64,000 nt of DNA from Adiantum capillus-veneris (Eukaryota; Streptophyta; Polypodiopsida; Polypodiales; Pteridaceae): NCBI GenBank assembly GCA_014529385.2, contig CM043944.1:85029884-85093883 (forward strand), read 5' to 3'. The first letter of the stretch is position 1, and each line of letters opens with the position of its first letter. Shown here one piece after another: positions 1-11,339 of the stretch. A program made the position numbers and the translations under genes. The notes under the pieces were generated by a model. It was not told the DNA's origin. It searched no databases and worked only from the letters and a program-made list of their open reading frames with translations.

Positions 1-600
1 TGCGAAAAGCATTCACATCATGAGAAGCTTGTTGATCATAACCTGGCTCCCTAATGAGGACCCTTGGCTGCTCTACAACGTTCATATCAACCTTTGACTC
101 AACATTGATTCCAAGTTCATGAAGAGGCTCTACTTTCCACTCTTTATTCTTTGCAATTTCAACTACCTCCTCAAAGGTCCTTGCTTGCTTAAGCTCCACC
201 TTCAAGCGTAAACTACTCCTCAAGCTTGCAAAGAACCTATCATTCTTCAATATGGATGGAGGAATTTCACCCCCCAAAGATGTACACCACTTTGTCCATA
301 ATGCATCGAATGCCTTCACAAAGTGTTCTATAGTCTGGCCTTCACCCTGTACCAAGCCTTGAATAGACCGCCATACCTTTTGTGGGTCTTCCACATGTTG
401 AAAATGTGTAAGAAAAGCATGTCTTACCATTTCATAAGTCAGAACTTGAGGAGGTTGGGCTGATTGTTGCTCCTTTTTGTAGCCTTCCAACCATTCCCTA
501 GCATCTCCATTCAAATAGAAGTAGAAGATTCGCAACACCAACACTAGGTCTTGCTTGTCAGCAAGAAGGCAAGCAAACTCCATTCGCTCAATGAAACCTT
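1..600 (-). pseudogene. Gypsy B gag fragment (unit 0)
   Basis: The minus strand is open from about 583 to the window edge and encodes the same capsid region as 12560-13363 (motifs FYFYLNGDAREWLEGY and ...LTHFQHVEDPQKVWRS). This is the Retrotrans_gag type of nucleocapsid precursor that packages the element RNA. The gene is cut by the window edge, so the zinc-knuckle part is not visible. The codons before the ATG near 583 are interrupted by stops, as in the other copies, so this is a decayed gene. Confidence 0.7.
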
Positions 601-714
601 TGGCAGTTTTAGTTTATTTACCATTAATCTCTAGAAAACTAAGCACCATGTCTTCCAAAACCTGTAAATCGAAGGTAGCTTGAAGCAATTCCTGAGTGGT
701 GGGCACCAAAACAC

Positions 715-1603
715 TGTTGGACAAAAGAAAAAGTCGGACGCCTCTATAGCTATATAGCCCAAGAGCATTCAAAATTCAACCTTAGCACCGAAATGTATAC
801 CAAAAACACTCTTAGTAAACCCCAACCAAAAGGCCTATGCTCCCTTGGGAATTTACAAGCACACGCCCACCCAAAGGACCAAAGCACATATGAGCAAAAC
901 CTTCTCAAAGCACCGATTTACAGCACACCTTAATTCATAGATGTATGCCCTCCCAATCTGTCTACACATAATTTGCCACTAGGCTGCCGCCATAACCATA
1001 ACCCTGTAGAGAACTAGTCGTAACTTGAAGAGAACAACTCGAATTGGGCACTTTAAAGCGTGGAAGAAAGATTGAAAAATGAATGGCAAGAAAGATGAAG
1101 ATGAACAAAATTGAATCTATACACCGCTACATGCAAAATTGATGGGAACATAGAGTGGTCCCAGTACGACTACATGTAGAGAAGGCAAGGTGAGGACAAA
1201 AACTGCATCAAAAACCATAAAGAAGGAACAACGAGCTAAAAACTGCAAATTTTTGGACTTTGGCTGAACTTTTCTAAGTTTGTACATCAGTTTTACTTAT
1301 ATACATGACGTCTCACTTCAAAAAACTCATTTATGGACACATATAATAATTCAACGGCTGGCGCTATGCTAGTGACTTTCCATGCATGTACATGTGCTTG
1401 CTAAAGCAAGATAAAAAACCCACAAACCAAAGTCCACACACCCTTTTGAAATCAAGCGTCATGTCTATATGTAGAAATTTACAAAAAATGGGGTGTCAAA
1501 AATGCACCCAACAGCGTGAACTCAAGGGTTTGTTGAGACCTTCACAAAAATGCACAATCTACTGCTCCATTGTCATTTGAGGAGCATATCATTGTTAGGA
1601 CAC
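715..1603 (-). repeat. LTR of gypsy B (unit 0)
   Basis: On the plus strand the segment starts TGTTGG and ends GGACA, so read on the element strand it begins TGTCC and ends CCAACA, with the usual TG...CA ends. Immediately outside its left end the minus strand reads TTTTGGTGCCCACCACTC, a primer-site-like string starting TGG. A gag gene follows in the same direction. The matching copies are 13495-14458 and 37374-38343. This copy has an internal deletion of about 70 bp. The partner LTR is not visible. Confidence 0.55.
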
Positions 1604-1960
1604 AAATTTGGTGTAGTACTCCTCCAGTGAGAGCCCTAATTGGCGTAAGACAAAGAATTCATTCATCTTAATAGCATGATGTGCAAGAGGGAGATAAAAT
1701 TCTTTAATTGCCTGCTTCATCTTCCCCCAAGATGGGTTACCGCTGGGATTGTCTCTACAATGTTGTTTTCGCCAGAGTTTAGCATCTCCATTGAGGAGGA
1801 ACATACCTAGAATTTCTTGATTCTCCTAAGAAATCCCTACTACTGCAAGAAAGTAGTCATCCATGGCATCCAGCCATGCTTCAGCATCACTCTCGAGGTT
1901 GGGTCCTTCTCCCTTGAAGATGGAGAGTTGGACTAGCTTTAGTAATAGTTTCTTTTCTTG
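1604..1960 (-). pseudogene. Gag C fragment of another LTR retrotransposon
   Basis: The minus strand encodes a short gag piece with LLNGDAKLWRKQHCRDNP and SLEEYYTKFVS, recognisable as the Retrotrans_gag domain of a gypsy element different from B. The unit 2 copy (38335-38685) is open for 116 codons and includes the N-terminal RDAEAWLDAMDDYFLAV segment. Here a stop near 1830 breaks the frame. The reading frame ends exactly where the gypsy B LTR begins, as if B had inserted into this gag. Confidence 0.6.
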
Positions 1961-2841
1961 CGTAACTATGTAAATGCTATTTGTGCGAGTATTACCCTGA
2001 GATCAAATAATGGAATTTATTACTAAATGAGGGTCTATCTTGTTTAAGCTTTCAAATTCATCTCATACTCACACATTTCACACACTAAATGAAGACAAAT
2101 TTCAAACCATAAACAAAACAACTTATAGCATACCCATGAAAACCGTCGTGGGTACAAGAGTTGATACAATACATGAAGGTCCTACTATGTACAAGAGTGA
2201 AACAACCCTATACTAGATTCCTGTGGACTATGGGTGGGTTGGATATAGGATCAAAATATATAACATCTTCTGGCCCTCTAAAACGAGGGCCTACACCAAA
2301 GGGTCTAATCCTACCTGAGTAGATTACTTTAGACACCTCATCAAACACCCACTAATTCTGAGATATTTGAACACCATCTACTATAGTGGCTTGATATGAA
2401 CTTTCTATTCCAATCAAGAAGTGGATTAAGAACTAGTTGAGGATTGGATTTTCTTGGAGTCGGTCCCCCCTCCAAAAGGACTTTGTATTATGATTTTCTC
2501 AATGGGACCTTTGATAACAATACAAGTTTGTGCTCTTGTGGAGATTTTTGTGAACCAAGAAGATGATGAGATTCATGATTCAATGGTGTAAGACTCCTTT
2601 CTAGGCCCTAAACACCCCAGCTAGGAGAATGAACTACGAGGATGGAGGTAGATGAGGGTGAAAAAAGTAAGCAAAGAAGTAGTATTTTGTATATTCTTAC
2701 TCCATGAGGAAGCTTTTAGCATAGCTAGAATAATAGAGAAGAAGAAGAAGAACTCTAATGCTTGGATTTTCATCCATATCATGGAGCTTGAACATAAAAA
2801 TTGTCTCTTGAGCTCCCATGTAAATAAATAAATAAATATAT

Positions 2842-2849
<8 letters not shown>

Positions 2850-2904
<55 letters not shown>
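2850..2904 (+). repeat. (TG)n-(GA)n microsatellite
   Basis: A TG run of about 34 bases passes directly into a GA run of about 20 bases, preceded by AAAT and AT repeats. The same compound repeat is at 15696-15798 but is longer there. Confidence 0.95.
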
Positions 2905-3151
2905 GACTTGCTTTGCCACAAGGGGCACTTGAGAGTGTTATAATGAGGGATAAAGGGAGAGAAAATCTAGCCCTCTCTTATTTCTCATCCCCACTTGCCA
3001 AAACTTCTTAGAAAAAATGCTAGTTCATGGACAAATGACAAGTGATGACATGTATTGCAACTCAATGATTATGCTAACACGTGTCTCCTCCCTTCCTTGT
3101 TAATCTTGTACAAATCATCCTCGCTTTGCTTTCGACCTATCTATGGAAAGT

Positions 3152-3152
<1 letters not shown>

Positions 3153-3185
<33 letters not shown>
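3153..3185 (+). repeat. (CA)n microsatellite
   Basis: A pure CA run of about 33 bases; the unit 1 counterpart near 16045-16067 is shorter. Confidence 0.95.
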
Positions 3186-3187
<2 letters not shown>

Positions 3188-3486
3188 ATCTAGCTGACAA
3201 GTCGTTGGATAACCCTTGGTTGACAATTTCCCTCTTTGGTGTGCTAACCTAGAGCTGCTACTCTCTAGAAAAGTTTCAGAGAGTCGCTAGAGACGACCAC
3301 ATGTAAATGCTCATGGTACCAAATCTCTACCAGATGTATACCACACCCACTATAGGTATGGGTGCATAAAAATGACCCCTCTATTTCTGGAATTGATATG
3401 TGCTTATTATTCTGCATTTCCACACACCCTTCTATCTTGGTACTTCCCCGCGAGCTAACACAGGCGAACGCGACCACACACACCCG

Positions 3487-3488
<2 letters not shown>

Positions 3489-3560
<72 letters not shown>
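3489..3560 (+). repeat. (TC)n-(CA)n microsatellite
   Basis: A TC run passes into a CA run. The unit 1 counterpart at 16892-16981 has a much longer CA part. The long open frames across it are a by-product of the repeat. Confidence 0.95.
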
Positions 3561-3563
<3 letters not shown>

Positions 3564-4583
3564 CATTTGCATGGAGCTCTCCTGCAAAGTTACTCAAGCA
3601 CAGGCACTTTTGACGATACCTCGGTGAATCTCCTCTTCTGCTATTGCTCTGCTGCGGGTTACTGCTCACGATAGATAGACTATGGCGCTCTGGTTGCGAA
3701 GCATTGGACCTTATGCAATCTGCCTCACATGCCCATGACGTTTTCGGCAATTTGTCACACAACATGGCAGCATGGCTTGTGCCAGTTGATTTCCTTCTCC
3801 ATGTTGTCTTTCATTGCCTCTCAAACACACAACAAGATGGACGGATTGTACGTCTACGGGGGCAATCGACATCCAACGTTTTTCAACTAAACCTTGTCTA
3901 TTTCGGAAAGGAAAAATATCGACATACAGGTAGGTGCAATTGCACCTATTCAGTATATTTTGGGTTTTTGATAAGTAATAAGTTGTCGGAAAGAAAAACA
4001 TTTGAAAACTGCAAGTAGTAGTGTCCATTTCCAAGGTTTTTACTTAGCATAATTTGAAGTTTCTAGATTTTCTATTCACTGATGTGAGCTCGCTTTTCAA
4101 CTTGCCGACCGTTTCTATCAGGTTGCATATTGTTATTACTAGGTTGTTGGGACATGAAGTCCTTGGCCTTCTGTACCCAGTTAGTACGTGGTTAGAGTTT
4201 CTTTAAACATTACTTTGTCTGCTCAAGATTTGGAGAAAGTGTACAAGAGGAGTGTTTGGACAACTAATCAGCTGGAACTTAATGATAAATGTGGTTTTTT
4301 CTCATGTCATGCAATTCATATAGAGATCGGGTGGTAAACCATACTAATTCATTGAGGTGAATGTATCAAGGCTGGATAAAACAAAAAGAAAAAACAACCT
4401 TTGGCTGAATGAGTATTAGTTTTGTTTTGCATACAACCTCATGTGAGGGTCTCATGGGAGATGACATTGACTGGATTTTTTGAAATGATTGAGCATATAC
4501 AAAGGAAATGATGCCAAAATTTTGAATGTTTATTAACCTTAAAATAATGAGGACGGTCGCACATTCAACATGTGGATTCTATA
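3561..4583 (+). other. Right part of block P, no recognised gene
   Basis: The segment is shared with 16982-18006. A plus-strand frame opening at 3644 (124 codons) is partly kept in unit 1 (17065-17310), and a second frame around 4050-4200 (motif DVSSLFNLPTVS) is kept at 17474-17686. Neither resembles a family I know. Conservation between recent copies is not evidence of coding, so both are left unassigned. Confidence 0.4.
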
Positions 4584-5031
4584 CGGTCGCTTACTGTTTA
4601 ATAGAACACAGAAGTTATTTTGGGAATAAGAAAACGATGAGCTCCATAATAATAAAGGGTCGGGTGACTTAAAAGCATGGAAAATGGTCGTCATAAAGTT
4701 TGACGAGTGCATCACTGTCACGACAACTTTTGTGGCGAGGGCGACAAGGAGGAGAATAGCAGGCCTCTTTGCGTCCCATGAAAAAGTTGCAGACCGATGC
4801 TGAGAAGCCGATGAGTGATAGTTAACACTGATGAGCAAGGGCTTTGAAGCTAAAAACAGTTCCAAGGGAGGTCGCTTTTGGCGAGAGCGACAAGGAGGAG
4901 GGATTAAGCAGGAGACAAGGGCGGACGTCAACTGGGGCATCGGAGAGCTGCACTACTGGGGTCGTCTCATCAAGGAGCACTATGAGCAAGAAAAGGATCA
5001 TCAACTGTAGAAGAGCTCTACGAGCACCAGG
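4584..5031 (+). repeat. Block Q, unit 0
   Basis: The segment is homologous to 20384-20822. A sub-motif around 4780-4900 recurs at 20580-20700, 21535-21640 and 21840-21960, so Q is itself a repeated sequence. Translations on the plus strand are partly open and rich in R, E, K and S (for example VPREVAFGESDKEEGLS) but frames shift between copies, and no known domain is visible. It joins block S directly at 5031, whereas unit 1 has about 3.4 kb between the two. Confidence 0.7.
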
Positions 5032-5700
5032 CCATACTAACTCTCAAGATGCTAAAGATGCAAGTACATATTTAGCCTCTATGGTAGAAATTGTTACACA
5101 TTTTTTCTTCTTGTTGGTGTAAGAAACAAGACATCTATTGACAAAGAAACGATTTCAATGGTAGAGCACATTGATAAGTAAGATCTTTCCCAATCTACAT
5201 TTTTATATCTCAAAAGGTGAAGTGAAATCATAGAATTCGAGAAAATTTGCAGCAAAGTGAATGTCAGGAGATGAGTGTTCAATCCAACAAATTGGAGACA
5301 TCCAACAAGGCTAGCATAAGGTTGATGTGATGCTAATCCTCCATCTTGTTTCACAAGTTGAGATTTTTTTGTAGAACTCACAACACAAGGAGTAGTCATA
5401 GCAGAATGTGCGGAGGCTAGGCCATTTTTTTTTAATAATGTCCTGAATGTACTTTGTTTGACAAAGTTTCCAAACACTCTTCTCAGGATACCATTGAATT
5501 TGAATACCAAGACATGAGTGTGTGTCTCCCAAATCCACCATGTCTTGATGCCGAAGACAAAACCTTCTCTACTTATTAAAGAAAGTTGAGATTGTTGGAA
5601 ACAAGTATGGTGTCATCCACACATAGAGCACGAACAACAAAACTATCTTTTTGCCATTTGATATATGTTAGTATTTGAGTAAGAAGAGATAAAACCTTTA
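5032..5700 (-). pseudogene. Copia reverse transcriptase/RNase H fragment (block S, unit 0)
   Basis: Read on the minus strand this is the C-terminal end of a Ty1/copia polymerase. The reverse transcriptase active-site region appears as CVDD at 5612-5623 (normally YVDD) followed by TILVSNN. Next come SCLGIQIQ and TKYIQDIIKKK (end of RT), then SPDIHFAANF and a degenerate KKCVTISTIEAKYVLAS (RNase H). Frameshifts and stops interrupt it several times. Copies lie at 24223-24890 and 50396-50879 plus 57749-57820. The copy at 5510-5512 keeps the empty CACTA target site. Confidence 0.75.
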
Positions 5701-6140
5701 AAGGAGACTAAGAAATATCATCTTGATGCTGATGAATATAAGGTCTTTAAAGAGTATGTCAAAGGTAACTAAACTTTTATGTGATCCCTTTTTAGGTTAG
5801 TTTTATGATATTTATTGCAAAAAAACTAAGCATTATGACAAAAATTCTCATTGTCTTAATTTAATTGGAGTGAGTTATTTGAATCTTGTAGGTTGACATT
5901 TAATCTGGATCTTCAATGACAAGGATGGGACGAAAAAAGAAATCGTACGGATTTAGTTGTGTGTATCTTAGAAGTTGCAATAACAAAAGATTCTTAGTAA
6001 TGAGATCATAACAGAAGATTTTGTAGTAATGAGATCCTTGTGTTGGGACTGGTTTTATGCTCCGCCTCTGTTTGTTGGCGGGATGGGGTGGAAACACCTT
6101 TATTGTTGCTTTTGTCACGAGAGGACATTCTCTTCTCTTC
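5701..6140 (+). other. Rest of block S, no gene recognised
   Basis: AT-rich sequence shared with 24890-25330 and 57830-58270. Short open frames (for example 5900-6118 on the minus strand) repeat in the copies, but no domain is recognisable. Homology with the other copies stops near 6140, where the truncated copia element D takes over after about 20 unmatched bases. Confidence 0.5.
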
Positions 6141-6159
6141 TTGCAATCTTTGCTTTGAC

Positions 6160-7233
6160 TCTATTCTTTCTCTCAGCAACTCCATTTTGTTGTGGTGTGT
6201 ATCTACAAGTAATCTGTCTTCTTATGCCTTGTTTACGTAAGTAATCATCAAAACTGTGTGACATGTACTCTCCCCCTCCATCTGTACGTAGGCATTTAAT
6301 TTGACAACCATTCTCTTTCTCAACCATAACTTTGAACTCCAAAAATACCTCAAATGCCTCTGACTTTGCCTTTAGAAAGTAAACCCATGTCATTCTGCTG
6401 TAATCATCTGTAAATGTGATCAAATGTCGACAACCATTTGGTGTAGCATGATCACAAGGTCCCCAAATATCTGAATGAACAATTTCCAAAGGACTTTGGC
6501 TAATTCTCCCCCTCTTTGGAAATGGTAAACGAGATTGCTTTCCAAATTGACAAGCTTCACAAACATGATCAAAATTCAATCTGCCAAACTTTGGTAATCC
6601 ACGTACAATTTGATTTGATTGCATATGCTTTAGTCTTCTAAAATTGACATGACCAATTCTCTTATGCCATAAATTTGCCCAATCATCTTGAGTGGCTGAT
6701 TTGTTTGCATACATACCACTGTGTAAACATGGATCTCCAGCTTCCAATGAGAACAAGCGACCTTTCTTTCTTCCACGTGCCAATATCTTGCCTGGTCTGC
6801 CTTTGTGAAACTCCTCTATGAAGCATCCATAACGATTAAAACGGACTTGCAACCCTTGATCTGTCATCTGTCCAACTGATGCTAAATTCTTTGTGATTGA
6901 AGGCACATATAGAACATCTCCCAATGTGTTGTATGTCCCGTCTTTTTCTAGCAATGAAACTGAACGAACATGTGTAATCCGATGCATAGTATCATCACCT
7001 GTAGCGACAAACTCATCCTCTTCTAATTTCTCTTTTCTGTCAAACCATTCACCATGATATGTCATATGATTTGTGGCACCACTATCTAAATACCAATCAT
7101 CTGTATGATGTGGCTCCACCATGCTTCCAACAACATGCTCCATAGGAAATAAATGTCCACTCGATCTATTGTCATATATATTTTGATCATGAGGATTGTA
7201 TCCAGCAAAGTTTCCTCCATGTCTGCCATAACC
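6160..7233 (-). pseudogene. Copia D protease and integrase region
   Basis: From the ATG at 7143 the protein shows WYLDSGATNHMT near residues 17-28, the DSG active site of the retropepsin that cuts the polyprotein. A GAG pre-integrase zinc region follows with H..H and CEACQFGK. The integrase core keeps its acidic triad: D in VHSDIWGP, D in RTDGGGEY and E in QNGVAERKNR. The frame continues upstream to 7233, where TGA replaces what was probably an Arg codon (RG*GYG). After ERKNR the protein no longer resembles integrase (VKAKIARREENVLS), so the gene is cut at about 6160 and the polymerase is lost. Confidence 0.85.
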
Positions 7234-8180
7234 TCAGCCTCTTCCACCATGATCATGGTTTTGATTTAGCCTTGTGTAACATTCTCTTTCAAAGTGACCA
7301 TAAATGCCACATCTGTTACAATATCCATCTCTTTGAGGATGTACAAATTGTCCACCTCCACGTCCACGAGTTCGGGCTCTCCCCCTGCCTCTTTGGCTAT
7401 AATCGTTGTAACTTTGACTTTGTTGGTTTTTCCATTGACCTCTTCCAACATTGTTTCCACGACCATAGTTTCCTCTTCCACCTCTATTGTTTCCACGAAC
7501 TCTAGAGTAAAAAACCTGATCTCTGGAATTGTTATTTGATATAGAAGGACCTGACTTGCCTAACTTCACCTCTTCTTGCAAACAAAGGTTTACTAACTCT
7601 TATAAATCAGGCATGTGTCCTCGAACAGATATAGATGTATCCAATGACTTGTATTCCGTTCCCAAACCATTCAATGTCACTGAAACTAAGTCATCATCTG
7701 GAACTTCAACATTAATGCTCACAAGACTTCCTGTATTTGCTTTATCTCTGTCACATAATCTGATATGGATCTATTTCCTCGCCATACACAATGTAACCTT
7801 TGCTTCAAGTGAACTTTTCGTGGTTCTGTATTGGAGCTGTTCATTCTTGCTAGTATCTCCCATGCTTCCTTTGGAGATTGAGCCTTCTTCACATGTGGTA
7901 TAAAGAAGTCACTAATGCATAGTGAAATCCAATGCATCACTTTCCTTGAATTCTCAATCCACTTCTTGTAAGCTTCTACTCCTGCTTGCCATGTTTTATG
8001 TGCTTCAACATTTGGTTCCAAAACAACCTCGGGACACTCTTGTTCACCTGTAATGTAATCCCATAAACCTTTGCCCATGATAAAGTTCTCCATCCTGTAA
8101 GACCATATGTTGTAGTTCTCTCTGGTCAGCTTCTCTCCAACAATCTGTGTGACTTGAGTTGAACTTTCTGCCATCTTCAC
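7234..8180 (-). pseudogene. Copia D gag with zinc knuckle
   Basis: The likely start is the MAESS ATG near 8174, inside a longer open frame beginning at 8252. The N-terminal region (LTRENYNIWSYRMENFI, GLWDYI) is the copia gag type (DUF4219/UBN2). The frame is lost at about 7719 by a one-base shift (TGA after QIQEVL), and a TAA follows near 7601. The C-terminal part (7234-7581) is a long GRG-rich RNA-binding stretch ending in a CCHC knuckle, CNRCGIYGHFEREC, typical of nucleocapsid. At least three lesions separate it from the protease frame. Confidence 0.8.
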
Positions 8181-8252
8181 TCTCTCAATTTCTTCCAAAG
8201 GATTTTGACAAAATTTCAGCAGAGTTTCGTTTGTATTTGGATAATATCTCAA

Positions 8253-9078
8253 GTGACAATCTCAACCAAAGTGCTCATAAACACTGACAGAAAATCTCTC
8301 ACTGCCAAGGGAAAATCCACTGACTCACTTTGCCACAGACTGACTCAGTACTATGCATAAATACTCTAAAACAATGTCCACATGGACCTGTATGCAAATG
8401 CAATCCATACGCTGTCGTGTACCACATATCCATACATCCACCTTCTTCCCATAGTCGTAAACGACATATGACGTCTTTCGCGGGGCCAATCGGGGGTTCG
8501 CTCCAGTACCTAATCCACCTTGCCAAGGTACGAAATCTCCCAAGGCAAGGCTTCAAAAAACCTCACTCAACCCTCACAAAGGCTGCAGTTTTTCAAAATA
8601 CATTAACCGCATATCCATACATAACCACAAAGTACTCAATCTGACAATATAACCGCCTCAACTTCTTCCCACAACCTTTCTTACATAGGCGGCTGTCCAT
8701 AACGGACCCACAAAAACCAAACATAATCTTCGATAACACAATATCATGATGCAAAAGCTCTATGTCGCTCTCCAAAACCTGTGTAAATGCTGAATTCTTC
8801 ACCTGTAACCTGTAAATCTACTGTCGAGTGCAAAACTGGACATCTCCTATGCTTGTGTGAGCTGGCTATTTGCTGCAAAAAATTGCAGATTTCGGCAAAT
8901 CTGAGTATGCCAATGCGTCCGGAACGCCCAAAAACATAAAGATAGACTCCTGGATCACTGTATTCCGAGTTCGGGTGAGGGAGTTATGACCAAAAAACCT
9001 CTCTTTTTTGTTGTTTTTCAGAGCTGCGGAAACCTGTGTATTGACTGTAGCTCCTCAAACTGAGCTCCGATACCACTT
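8253..9078 (-). other. Leader of copia D with primer binding site
   Basis: The stretch between gag and LTR has no coding evidence. Directly inside the LTR the minus strand reads TGGTATCGGAGCTCAG (about 9060-9075). This differs by one base from the common plant copia primer site complementary to initiator Met tRNA. Frames called in this stretch on either strand are short and unrelated to known families. Confidence 0.6.
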
Positions 9079-9315
9079 TGTAGAGTGCGGAGGTGATGGA
9101 GAAGGTAGGAAAGAAGACTACGCACACACATCAACACACATCGAGACACACACACACACACAATCGTTACCCTGTAGCAGCCATTCAACGTGCTGCTCTT
9201 CTCTGCTTCTCTTTTCTTTTAACTATTATCCAAAGTATATTTACAACATAGTATAGTCAGTGTCCAGCTGCCCATAGCACAATGGACATATTCTTTAACA
9301 TCATATTCTTTAACA
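9079..9315 (-). repeat. 5' LTR of copia D
   Basis: On the plus strand it begins TGTAGAGTGCGG next to the primer site and ends in TTTAACA. The last 14 bases, CATATTCTTTAACA, are present twice with a 15-bp period, so the true end is either 9300 or 9315. Homology of block P with unit 2 starts immediately after 9315. A (CA)n run lies inside the LTR (about 9138-9162). Confidence 0.6.
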
Positions 9316-10147
9316 CTATGTACGCGATCAGCCTGCACTCTATCGTCCAATCCGGGTCCAATTTTGACCCATCTAAACTACTCAAAAACCATGGTTATAA
9401 AGTTTTGCTAGGTTCTCCATGTAAATTTGCATCTATACAAACTCAAAAAATAAACTATGTACAAAGCAGTGTTAGTTCTTGCATGTATCTTTGTAGCTAT
9501 TGACTCACAAGTTCAAGGGAAGAATCTTTTGGGAAGCCACGATTTTGAAACACAAAAACTTTCTCTCATGTTTCCCTTTTTTCACTCCCCCCCCCAACAT
9601 AAATATGATACCCCTTCTCTTATTTTTAAGCTTCGGAGATAAATTACTGGGGGCCTATCCCTAACTTATACACTTCTGTAACTTGTAAAAAAACCCCCCT
9701 CCCCTGCACTTACGTGGTACGGTAAGTTTTCCATGGTGAATCCTCCGAGAGATAAGCACAGTGAGAAGAAGATCCACCAAGTGTTCCAAGCCTAAGGATG
9801 CTACATGCAAGCCTATTAACTTCCAAGATAGGTATCAACCTGAGTACCAACTAAGAATGTAGAGGTTGGCCACAAAAAGTAGCTTAATGTGCAAAGGCCG
9901 GTCCAATTTAAAAGGCATCCCAAAAAACACCGGAAGAAGTAAGCATCCCAAATACTATCATAGTCAGTTGTTTCCTCCTGCAAACCTCAATCCAATAGAG
10001 ATAATATTTTCACAACAAATTCTAACTAAAATAGGTACAAGTTTAAGTGAGGGACCAAACCACTTTGGTAAACCATGCTAGGGATAGCATTAAGTGAAGT
10101 GCATCCTTTCAGATAGGTGATGTCTAGCCATAAGTCCACCAGGAGTA

Positions 10148-10213
<66 letters not shown>

Positions 10214-10700
10214 CTTGTGGACACTAATTTATGCAAGCTCATGTGCACCCCATGGACACATACTACTGTTAAGTATTCAATTGGATTTGCAACCATTTGA
10301 CCATGTCCAGTGCTTGATGCCTAATGAGTGCCAAGTGATTATAGAGATAAGAATTGGGGACACATTTTCTGATTAGACGATAGCATGTATATGTTTGATT
10401 GTCAAGGAGACTACTTACTTCAATAGTAAAGAGAACAATTGAGAGCATGAACCGATGCATGAATGTGAGGGTGATTGAGAGCACTAGTATGTAAACCACC
10501 CTCCAAACAAAGGAGATTAAAACCTCTACCTCCCTTGCAAAAACGAGCCTCTCAAGAAAATTAATGCACTCTTGGAGGAGAGAGAGAAACCCCTTCAAAG
10601 AGCAAAAAATAACAACCACTTTCATAGATTTCATTGAAAGATTCTCTTGGGATAGTTTCCTACAATGTTAAAAATCTCTTCTTCTTCATCATCTTCTTCT
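9316..10700 (+). other. Left part of block P, no recognised gene
   Basis: The segment is shared with 33437-34790. The longest frame is on the minus strand (10269-10634, 121 codons, hydrophobic). A 95-codon shorter version is in unit 2 (34465-34752). A small plus-strand frame at 9866-10081 is also present in both (33988-34203). None matches a family I know. A TG run (10154-10178) followed by GA (10179-10213) lies in the middle. Confidence 0.4.
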
Positions 10701-10703
10701 TCT

Positions 10704-11293
<590 letters not shown>

Positions 11294-11339
11294 AGGGAGG
11301 GAGGGGGGTGGGGGACATAGTATTATACTATGTCTTTTG

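Larger units (their letters stand above)
1..4583 (+). repeat. Block P, unit 0 copy (left-truncated by window edge)
   Basis: This stretch aligns nearly base for base with 12781-18006 (unit 1), and its first 2.8 kb with 36900-39519 (unit 2). It contains a gypsy B gag remnant, an LTR of gypsy B, a gag C fragment and several dinucleotide runs. Relative to unit 1 it lacks a ~541-bp segment (16232-16772) and about 70 bp inside the LTR. Its right end changes abruptly from P to Q at 4583, where unit 1 instead continues into a 2.4 kb spacer. The order and orientation are the same in all copies. Confidence 0.85.
6160..9315 (-). mobile_element. Truncated Ty1/copia retrotransposon D
   Basis: On the minus strand the order is LTR (9315-9079), primer site, leader, gag, zinc knuckle, protease, integrase, then an abrupt end. 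This is the copia order, in which integrase precedes reverse transcriptase. RT, RNase H and the 3' LTR are missing. The left break falls just after the catalytic glutamate of integrase and joins block S. In unit 1 the same S position continues into block V, so D sits at a recombined or deleted junction instead of in a clean insertion. I see no target duplication. Confidence 0.85.

Noticed and set aside
3129-3190. Regular short repeats as a CRISPR array
   Set aside because: They are simple dinucleotide runs without spacers, in a plant nuclear setting.
7272-7903. Plus-strand frames over the copia D gag (7272-7505, 7294-7539, 7529-7903)
   Set aside because: The minus strand encodes the GRG-rich nucleocapsid and CCHC knuckle; the plus frames are its complement.
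8299-8802. Frames on both strands in the copia D leader
   Set aside because: They overlap each other, have no domain, and fall in the untranslated region between LTR and gag.
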